Shown one piece after another: positions 1 to 4,535 of a stretch of DNA of 8,777 bases. How positions within the stretch are numbered: position 1 is the first letter of the stretch; each line of letters begins with the position of its first letter. Both the position numbers and the translations under genes were made by a program. Under the pieces are notes generated by a model. It was not told the DNA's origin and did no database searches. It was given only the letters and a program-made list of their open reading frames with translations. This stretch comes from SIG350 sp964520895. GTDB lineage: Bacteria > Bacillota > Clostridia > TANB77 > SIG350. Location of the stretch: positions 1 to 8,777 of the forward strand of contig CAZFOR010000049.1 of the NCBI GenBank assembly GCA_964520895.1. The letters run 5' to 3'.

Positions 1-90
1 AAGAATTAGCTAACTTAACAAACACCACTTTTTAATATTACTTTATATAACCTCTTTATATTAATCTTTTAAAGTACCAATAGAAAAAAC

Positions 91-121
91 TATGAGGATG
101 TAATTATATAACATCCTCATA
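91..121 (-). terminator. Rho-independent terminator after yabG
   Basis: A perfect 11-bp stem (91-101 paired with 111-121) with a 9-base loop begins 4 bases beyond the yabG stop codon. On the minus strand it is followed by a U-run (complement of the A-run at 84-89), the layout of an intrinsic terminator. The plus-strand side has only a broken T-run, so termination in that direction would be weaker, though possible for a gene arriving from the left. Confidence 0.85.
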
Positions 122-124
122 ATT

Positions 125-910
125 TTAATATATATATTCAGCTTTTCCAAATGTAGGTATACCATTTATACTTCTATATCCTTCTTTTATTTTATCTACT
201 ATATCACCCATGCCAACTATTGTATTTTTACTTGATATTGATAAAACTTGTGCAACAATTAATGGATCATAAAAATCAATTAATATTCTGCCAGGTGAAC
301 TTGCAAAATTTGCACCTGAATTAATTAACTCTTCATAATATGATTGACATGCGCCTGCAAATATAGCAAGCCTATTTTTATTTCTTTCAACTTTTCTTGC
401 TTGTATAACACCTTCTTTAAAATACTTAGAATTTTTATAGTTATTTATATCTCGTGTATTTTTACCTTTTAATAATCTATCATGACCTGTAAGTATTAAT
501 ATATCTGGTTTTTCTTTTAATAATAAATTTCGTATATACACATATTGTTTTTTTTCCTCAATACTGTATACACTACAAGGTATATTATTTTTCTTATAAT
601 ATTTTAGTGCCTTTCTTGCATATATATCATCACCATCTATATGAAGTATTTTTCCAAACCTTATATTATCTTCAACTGCCCTATGTTTTTTAAACATTTC
701 ACATACCCTGTTTTCTCTTTTTTCTAAATCATTGAAAAATTTTTGTATATTTTCAACTATCTCTAAATCAGATACATTTGCATCTGCATATATTCTCATA
801 TCAATTCCTTTTAGATAATATATGTCTTTATTTATACCTATAACTTGGAAAAGGATATCTTTGTTATATGATTTTCTAGCCACATAATCATTTAGTTTTA
901 TATTATACAT
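125..910 (-). CDS. yabG: Sporulation-specific protease YabG
   Basis: YabG is a cysteine-type protease made in the mother cell late in sporulation that trims spore coat and cortex proteins (SafA and SpoIVA in Bacillus; CspBA and SleC precursors in Clostridioides difficile). The 261-residue product matches the family through most of its length: an N-terminal VARKSYNKDILFQV segment, a central LTGHD motif (H143), an NYKNSKYFKEGV stretch near 158-168, the FAGACQS motif (C188) and ANFASSPGR near 200-208. C188 is the likely nucleophile and H143 its likely partner, by analogy with the family. It is slightly shorter than the roughly 290 residues of B. subtilis YabG. The frame opens with a GTG at 919, but that GTG lies inside the AGGTGAT ribosome binding site; the ATG at 910, six bases after AGGTG, is the better start. 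The gene stands alone between its own terminator and a divergent gene. Its presence implies an endospore former. Confidence 0.95.
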   Translation of the reverse strand: MYNIKLNDYVARKSYNKDILFQVIGINKDIYYLKGIDMRIYADANVSDLEIVENIQKFFNDLEKRENRVCEMFKKHRAVEDNIRFGKILHIDGDDIYARKALKYYKKNNIPCSVYSIEEKKQYVYIRNLLLKEKPDILILTGHDRLLKGKNTRDINNYKNSKYFKEGVIQARKVERNKNRLAIFAGACQSYYEELINSGANFASSPGRILIDFYDPLIVAQVLSISSKNTIVGMGDIVDKIKEGYRSINGIPTFGKAEYIY

Positions 911-914
911 AAAT

Positions 915-956
915 ATCACCTGTTTTATCTTATGTTAGAATAAATAAAAAGGTGAT
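915..956 (-). promoter_or_regulatory. Inverted repeat pairing the yabG ribosome binding site
   Basis: In the minus-strand RNA, the AGGTGAT ribosome binding site of yabG (921-915) is exactly complementary to ATCACCT (956-950), 28 bases upstream. After a one-base mismatch two more base pairs can form. Any transcript starting upstream of 956 could fold so that the ribosome binding site is hidden, while one starting near 920 could not. The complementarity is seen directly; a regulatory role is inferred. Confidence 0.4.
926..954 (-). promoter_or_regulatory. Candidate sigma-K-type promoter for yabG
   Basis: On the minus strand CACC (954-951) is followed after exactly 16 bases by CATAAGATA (934-926). 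This fits the Bacillus sigma-K consensus mACm-N16-CATAnnnTA, and yabG is a sigma-K-dependent gene in B. subtilis. The weak point is that transcription would begin near 920, within or just before the ribosome binding site, giving a leader of only about ten bases. I found no convincing sigma-A promoter for yabG in the gap. Confidence 0.45.
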
Positions 957-1024
957 TTTATTTAACAACGTTCAAACATTATATATCTATATATTCAATT
1001 ATTTTTTTTTATTTACTTAAACTA

Positions 1025-1053
1025 TTGTATTTTTTTTATTTATGTAGTATACT
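1025..1053 (+). promoter_or_regulatory. Sigma-A-type promoter for the zinc-ribbon gene
   Basis: TTGTAT (1025-1030) and TATACT (1048-1053) are separated by 17 bases, a good vegetative promoter pointing at the small gene at 1150. Transcription would start near 1060, leaving a leader of about 90 bases. A second TATAAT at 1125-1130 has only a TTGGAA 14 bases upstream, and its start point would fall in the ribosome binding site, so it was not chosen. Confidence 0.65.
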
Positions 1054-1061
1054 ATTAAAGA

Positions 1062-1122
1062 ACTAATCATTACTTATTCCCTTTTTATTTGATTAATTAT
1101 AAACTTGGAATAGTCAATTAGT
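1062..1122 (+). promoter_or_regulatory. Imperfect hairpin in the zinc-ribbon gene leader
   Basis: ACTAAT (1062-1067) pairs with ATTAGT (1117-1122), and after a small interior loop 1072-1080 pairs with 1107-1114 (eight pairs, one bulge). The arms enclose a 26-base AT-rich loop. The structure fills most of the predicted leader and ends 11 bases before the ribosome binding site, which stays unpaired. It could be a leader stabiliser or a regulatory or cold-responsive element, or chance pairing in AT-rich DNA. It matches no riboswitch class I recognise. Confidence 0.35.
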
Positions 1123-1133
1123 ATTATAATGTC

Positions 1134-1142
1134 AAAGGAGGG
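1134..1142 (+). promoter_or_regulatory. Strong ribosome binding site that fixes the TTG start
   Basis: AAAGGAGGG is nearly the full anti-Shine-Dalgarno complement and lies 7 bases before the TTG at 1150. There is no in-frame ATG, so this site decides the start. It suggests the small protein is made efficiently. Confidence 0.85.
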
Positions 1143-1149
1143 AATCAAG

Positions 1150-1302
1150 TTGGCTGACAAAACATTAACATGTAAAGATTGTGGTGCAGAATTTATCTTC
1201 ACTGAAGGCGAACAAGCATTTTATCAAGAAAAAGGTTTCGAAAACGAACCTCAAAGATGTCCAGATTGCAGAAGAGCAAGAAAAAATGCTAGAAGAAACT
1301 AA
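1150..1302 (+). CDS. Small zinc-ribbon protein (zf-trcl-like)
   Basis: This is a 50-residue protein starting at TTG, read as Met-Ala-Asp-Lys. It has two CxxC pairs, C8/C11 (CKDC) and C37/C40 (CPDC), separated by 25 residues, which should bind one zinc ion. Between them are EFIFTEGEQ and FYQEKGFENEPQRCPDCR, the hallmark of the small 'probable zinc-ribbon' family (zf-trcl type) common in Clostridia and some other bacteria. The tail (RRARKNARRN) is very basic, compatible with RNA, DNA or ribosome contact, but the family has no settled function. The domain fills the whole protein, with no added C-terminal part. It is monocistronic, with its own promoter, a 90-base leader and a terminator. It is the only plus-strand gene here. 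Family assignment rests on motif recognition. Confidence 0.88.
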   Translation: MADKTLTCKDCGAEFIFTEGEQAFYQEKGFENEPQRCPDCRRARKNARRN

Positions 1303-1317
1303 TTTTACAAAAAAACT

Positions 1318-1344
1318 AAGATTGAATGTATAACATTCAATCTT
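1318..1344. terminator. Bidirectional terminator between the zinc-ribbon gene and metK
   Basis: A perfect 12-bp stem (1318-1329 with 1333-1344) closes a 3-base loop. A T-rich run follows on the plus strand (1345-1353), and an A-run at 1309-1315 gives a U-run on the minus strand. It lies 15 bases after the zinc-ribbon stop and 19 bases beyond the convergent metK stop, so it should end both transcripts. Confidence 0.9.
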
Positions 1345-1363
1345 TTATTTTTTCTATTTTCAT

Positions 1364-2491
1364 TTACATTTTCAAATCAATTATCTGTTCCCATGGTAAA
1401 TCAAGTTCAGTTCTTCCAAAATGTCCATATGCTGATAGTTTACTAAATATAGGTGTCCTTAGTTGTAATCTATCAATAATATTTTGTGGTTCAAAATCAA
1501 AATTATTCTTAATAATATTTTCTATTTCTTCAATAGAAATTTTTTCTGTTCCAAAACAATTCACATTTATAGATACAGCTTGTTTAACACCTATAACATA
1601 TGCTATTTGTATTTCACATTTATCTGCAAGTTTATTTGCAACAATATTTTTAGCAACAAACCTTGCCATATATGCACCGCTTCTATCAACCTTTGTTGAA
1701 TCTTTTCCACTAAATGCACCTCCACCATGTTTAGCACAACCACCATATGTATCGATTATAATCTTTCTACCAGTAAGTCCAACGTCTCCAAGTGGTCCAC
1801 CAATTACAAATCTACCTGTTGAATTAATAAATATTTTTGTATCATTATCAATTAAACTACTATCAATAACTTTACATATAACTTCATTTTTTATATCTTC
1901 TCTTAGTTTGTTAATATCAGTATTTTCATCATGTTGTGAAGCAATTACAATCGCATCAACCCTTTTAATTTTATTATCTTCAAACTCGACTGTCACTTGT
2001 GTTTTGCCATCTGGTTTTAACCCTTTTACAATATTTTGTTTTCTAACAAACTCTAATCTTTTAGCAAGTTTATTTGCTAAAACTAATGTTATTGGCATAT
2101 ATTCCTCTGTTTCATTTGTAGCATAACCAAACATCATACCCTGGTCACCTGCACCACCGACATTTTCATTAGTACCTAATGCAATATCTTGACTCTGCTT
2201 TGATAAAACAATGTCTACTTTACAATTTTCATAGTTAATACCAATAGTTTCATTATCATACCCAATTTCTCTAACACAATTTCTAACTACTTTTTCAATA
2301 TCTACTACTGCGTTTGTTGTTATTTCACCTGTTACCAATATATTATTTTTATATGCAACTGTTTCACAAGCTACTTTTGAATACTTATCTTGTTTTAATA
2401 ACTCATCTAAAATGCTATCTGAAATATAGTCACACATTTTATCTGGATGACCTATTGTTACTGATTCTGATGTGTAAAAAGTTTTTTTCAT
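1364..2491 (-). CDS. metK: S-adenosylmethionine synthase (methionine adenosyltransferase)
   Basis: Cytosolic enzyme that makes S-adenosylmethionine from methionine and ATP, releasing phosphate and pyrophosphate; it supplies the methyl donor for most methylations. The 375-residue protein carries the full three-domain fold. It has TSESV with GHPDK (H15, D17, K18), TGEITT (54-59), GAGDQGMMFGYATNE (113-127), a KTQVT segment (163-167), TGRFVIGGPLGDVGLTGRK (225-243) and the GGGAFSGKD phosphate loop (256-264), ending in SAYGHFGR (353-360). It is slightly shorter than E. coli MetK (384). Some usually constant positions differ: SVTIGHPDK where SVTEGHPDK is typical, INSTGRF for INPTGRF, and KDSTKVDRSGAYMARF for KDPTKVDRSAAYAARY. 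It therefore looks like a divergent but intact member. It starts at ATG 2491 after AGAGGG, 21 bases after the rarA stop, as last gene of ruvA-rarA-metK. No SAM riboswitch precedes the gene or the operon. Confidence 0.97.
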   Translation of the reverse strand: MKKTFYTSESVTIGHPDKMCDYISDSILDELLKQDKYSKVACETVAYKNNILVTGEITTNAVVDIEKVVRNCVREIGYDNETIGINYENCKVDIVLSKQSQDIALGTNENVGGAGDQGMMFGYATNETEEYMPITLVLANKLAKRLEFVRKQNIVKGLKPDGKTQVTVEFEDNKIKRVDAIVIASQHDENTDINKLREDIKNEVICKVIDSSLIDNDTKIFINSTGRFVIGGPLGDVGLTGRKIIIDTYGGCAKHGGGAFSGKDSTKVDRSGAYMARFVAKNIVANKLADKCEIQIAYVIGVKQAVSINVNCFGTEKISIEEIENIIKNNFDFEPQNIIDRLQLRTPIFSKLSAYGHFGRTELDLPWEQIIDLKM

Positions 2492-2512
2492 AAATTGTTT
2501 CCCTCTTTCTTG

Positions 2513-3754
2513 TTAAAATTCTTCTGTATCATCTTTAATATAATACTTCTTATCTTTAATTTTATCAGGTAAATACTGTTGCTCTACCTGATGATGTGGA
2601 TATTCATGAGGATATTTATATCCAACACCATAACCACTACTTTTCATTGCTTCAACTGGTGCATTTCTAATATGCATAGGTATAGTACCTGTATCAATAT
2701 TTTCAACATCGTCTAATGCTCTATTTAGTGCCATATATGATGAGTTAGACTTAGGAGATTTTGCAACATAACTTGCTGCATGTGCTAATATAATCTTTGC
2801 CTCTGGCATACCAATCATGTGTATAGCTTGCATTGCAGAATTTGCAACAACCAACGCATTTGAATTAGCAAGTCCAACATCTTCTGATGCACATATAGCA
2901 ATTCTCCTTGCTAAAAACATAGGGTCTTCACCTGCATATATTGCTCTTGAAAGATAAAATATTGTAGCATCAACATCACTACCCCTCATAGATTTTATAA
3001 ATGCACTTATATTATCATAATGACTATCACCATTTTTATCAAATCTAATTGCCTTTTTTTGTATACTCTCATCTACTACCTGTTTAGTTATTACAATACT
3101 ACCATCTTTATTCATATCTGTTGAAGATACAGCAATTTCTAATCCATTTAATGCTGTTCTAACATCTCCATTTGATAAACTTGCCAAATATTCAATAATA
3201 TCTTCATCTATTTGAATATTATACTTTCCTAAACCTTTTTCCTTATCATTTAAAGCATTTTTAATTATCTGTGCAACATCTTGGTCAGTTAATAATTCTA
3301 ATTTAAAAATTGTTGACCTTGATATTAAAGCTTTATTTACTTCAAAGTATGGGTTTTCAGTAGTTGCACCAATTAATATAATAGTACCATTTTCAACATA
3401 TGGTAATAATGCATCTTGTTGAAGTTTGTTAAACCTATGTATCTCATCAATAAATAATACAACTCTACCTGATGGATTTAACATTAAATTTTGTGTTTCT
3501 GAAACAATTTGTTTAATATCTGTAACACCAGCTGTTACTGCATTTAATTTATGAAACTTGTTTTTAGTGGTTTGTGCAATAACCCTTGCAAGTGATGTTT
3601 TACCACAACCGGGAGGTCCCCATAATATTATTGATGATAGCCTATCTGCTTTTATCATTCTATATAACATTTTATCTTTACCAACAATATGTTCTTGTCC
3701 TATGTATTCATCTAACGAATTAGGCATCATTCTATATGCTAATGGTTTATCCAT
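2513..3754 (-). CDS. rarA: Replication-associated recombination protein RarA (MgsA family AAA+ ATPase)
   Basis: RarA (MgsA, the bacterial WRNIP1/Mgs1 counterpart) is a DNA-dependent AAA+ ATPase, related to RuvB and clamp-loader subunits, that acts at stalled replication forks. The 413-residue protein begins with the family's PLAYRMMPNSLDEYIGQEHIVG. It then has Walker A GPPGCGKT (46-53), Walker B with DEIH (103-106), sensor 1 in GATTENPYFEVN (129-140) and an arginine finger in ISRS (R146). The C-terminal half contains the AAA-associated and MgsA oligomerisation regions, including MRGSDVDATIFYLSRAI, ARRIAICASEDVGLAN and, near the end, YKYPHEYP...QQYLPD. All ATPase motifs are intact. The N-terminus lacks the short leader seen in many homologues (usually about 420-450 residues). 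It starts at ATG 3754 with a GGAAGGTGATG ribosome binding site that contains the ruvA stop codon; only four bases separate the genes, so they are translationally linked. Confidence 0.95.
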   Translation of the reverse strand: MDKPLAYRMMPNSLDEYIGQEHIVGKDKMLYRMIKADRLSSIILWGPPGCGKTSLARVIAQTTKNKFHKLNAVTAGVTDIKQIVSETQNLMLNPSGRVVLFIDEIHRFNKLQQDALLPYVENGTIILIGATTENPYFEVNKALISRSTIFKLELLTDQDVAQIIKNALNDKEKGLGKYNIQIDEDIIEYLASLSNGDVRTALNGLEIAVSSTDMNKDGSIVITKQVVDESIQKKAIRFDKNGDSHYDNISAFIKSMRGSDVDATIFYLSRAIYAGEDPMFLARRIAICASEDVGLANSNALVVANSAMQAIHMIGMPEAKIILAHAASYVAKSPKSNSSYMALNRALDDVENIDTGTIPMHIRNAPVEAMKSSGYGVGYKYPHEYPHHQVEQQYLPDKIKDKKYYIKDDTEEF

Positions 3755-3758
3755 TTCA

Positions 3759-4364
3759 TCACCTTCCTAAATATACTAAACCTTTTTTAATAATTTCTTC
3801 TGTTTTTAATTGATTAACATTGTCTATTTTACTAATTACTAATTTTATATCTTTCACATTATATCCTAAAACTTGTAGTGCTGATATTGCTTCTTGAATA
3901 TTATTATCATCAAATATTTGTTCATTAACATTTAAAATATCATTTTGCTGAATAGCTGTTTCAGTTTTCAATCTATCTTTTAATTCAAGTATAATTCTTT
4001 GCGCAACTTTAGGTCCAATACCTGATATTTGTGTTAGTGCTTTTACATCTGCTGAAATAACAGCTAAACTAAAATCATATGGACTAATATTTGATATAAC
4101 ATTTAAAGCCATTTTCCCACCAACACCACTTACTAATAACAATAATTCAAATATTCTTAGCTCTTCTTTGTTACAAAAACCGTATAAACTAATGTTATCT
4201 TCTCTTACATGATGATGTGTGTATACCTTAACATTGTCTCCTTTTTTGCCTATCTTTTGTATCATACTAGATGGCATTAATATTCTATATCCTATACCAC
4301 CAACATCTATTACAATATTATCTATTCCAATATCTTCTAATATCCCACTTATATATGCAAACAT
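3759..4364 (-). CDS. ruvA: Holliday junction branch migration protein RuvA
   Basis: RuvA binds four-way DNA junctions as a tetramer and loads the RuvB motor for branch migration in recombinational repair. The 201-residue product is of normal length and has three domains. The first is an N-terminal OB fold (about 1-63) with the acidic pin E55-D56 at the same positions as in E. coli. The second is a helix-hairpin-helix domain with VSGVGGKMA (78-86) and ISGIGPKVAQRI (113-124). The third, after a polar linker, is a C-terminal RuvB-binding domain (about 154-201, NIQEAISALQVLGYN). Two ATGs compete: the one at 4370 lies only two bases after GGAG, while that at 4364 has an eight-base spacing and gives the family's usual MFAYI opening, so I chose 4364. 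First gene of the ruvA-rarA-metK operon. RuvB and RuvC are not encoded in this window. Confidence 0.95.
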   Translation of the reverse strand: MFAYISGILEDIGIDNIVIDVGGIGYRILMPSSMIQKIGKKGDNVKVYTHHHVREDNISLYGFCNKEELRIFELLLLVSGVGGKMALNVISNISPYDFSLAVISADVKALTQISGIGPKVAQRIILELKDRLKTETAIQQNDILNVNEQIFDDNNIQEAISALQVLGYNVKDIKLVISKIDNVNQLKTEEIIKKGLVYLGR

Positions 4365-4372
4365 ACTCATAT

Positions 4373-4380
4373 CTCCTTTT
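4373..4380 (-). promoter_or_regulatory. Ribosome binding site deciding the ruvA start
   Basis: AAAAGGAG lies on the minus strand just upstream of two in-frame ATGs. The spacing is two bases to the first and eight to the second, which favours the second ATG (4364). Confidence 0.75.
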
Positions 4381-4428
4381 CTTTCAAATTATACTATATA
4401 TTTTTTTATTAATCAATTTTATAGAAAT

Positions 4429-4457
4429 ATATTATCATATTTGTTTTCAAATGTCAA
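4429..4457 (-). promoter_or_regulatory. Strong sigma-A promoter for ruvA-rarA-metK
   Basis: On the minus strand a perfect TTGACA (4457-4452) is separated by 17 bases from TAATAT (4434-4429), which is preceded by TGA, an extended -10 element. Transcription would start near 4422, leaving a leader of about 58 bases with no riboswitch-like structure. It lies immediately beyond the UPF0182 terminator, so the operon has its own start. Confidence 0.85.
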
Positions 4458-4464
4458 ACGTTTG
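4455..4464. promoter_or_regulatory. Palindrome overlapping the ruvA -35 box
   Basis: CAAACGTTTG is a perfect 10-base palindrome sharing three bases with the TTGACA -35 element. Its position suits an operator for a dimeric repressor. It does not fit the Firmicute LexA box (GAAC-N4-GTTC) or a CcpA cre site. The function is unknown, and chance is possible for so short a site. Confidence 0.3.
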
Positions 4465-4477
4465 TTTGGTGATAAAA

Positions 4478-4519
4478 AACCATCCAAACAAAAGATTTTA
4501 CCTAATGCTTGGATGGTTT
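4478..4519 (-). terminator. Rho-independent terminator after the UPF0182 gene
   Basis: An 11-bp stem (4478-4488 with 4509-4519) closes a 20-base loop and is followed on the minus strand by a U-run (complement of the A-run at 4474-4479). It lies 16 bases past the UPF0182 stop. The CCATCC/GGATGG core makes it the most GC-rich hairpin in the window. Confidence 0.85.
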
Positions 4520-4535
4520 ATCTATATTGGTTTAT

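Noticed and set aside
3..35. Possible last 10 codons and stop of a plus-strand gene entering from the left edge
   Set aside because: Only ten sense codons are visible before the TAA at 33-35, too few to tell from chance in AT-rich DNA.
911..919. GTG at 919 as the yabG start
   Set aside because: The GTG lies inside the AGGTGAT ribosome binding site, and the three extra residues are not part of the family; the ATG at 910 has correct spacing.
1105..1130. TTGGAA/TATAAT as a promoter for the zinc-ribbon gene
   Set aside because: The spacer is only 14 bases and transcription would begin inside the ribosome binding site; the pair at 1025-1053 has a 17-base spacer and a sensible leader.
1326..2126. 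Long plus-strand open frame opposite metK
   Set aside because: It is antisense to the unmistakable metK, lacks a ribosome binding site and encodes a Ser/Leu/Ile-rich sequence typical of a shadow frame.
4365..4428. Riboswitch or T-box in the ruvA operon leader, given metK downstream
   Set aside because: The leader is only about 58 bases of AT-rich sequence with no conserved stems or SAM-riboswitch features.
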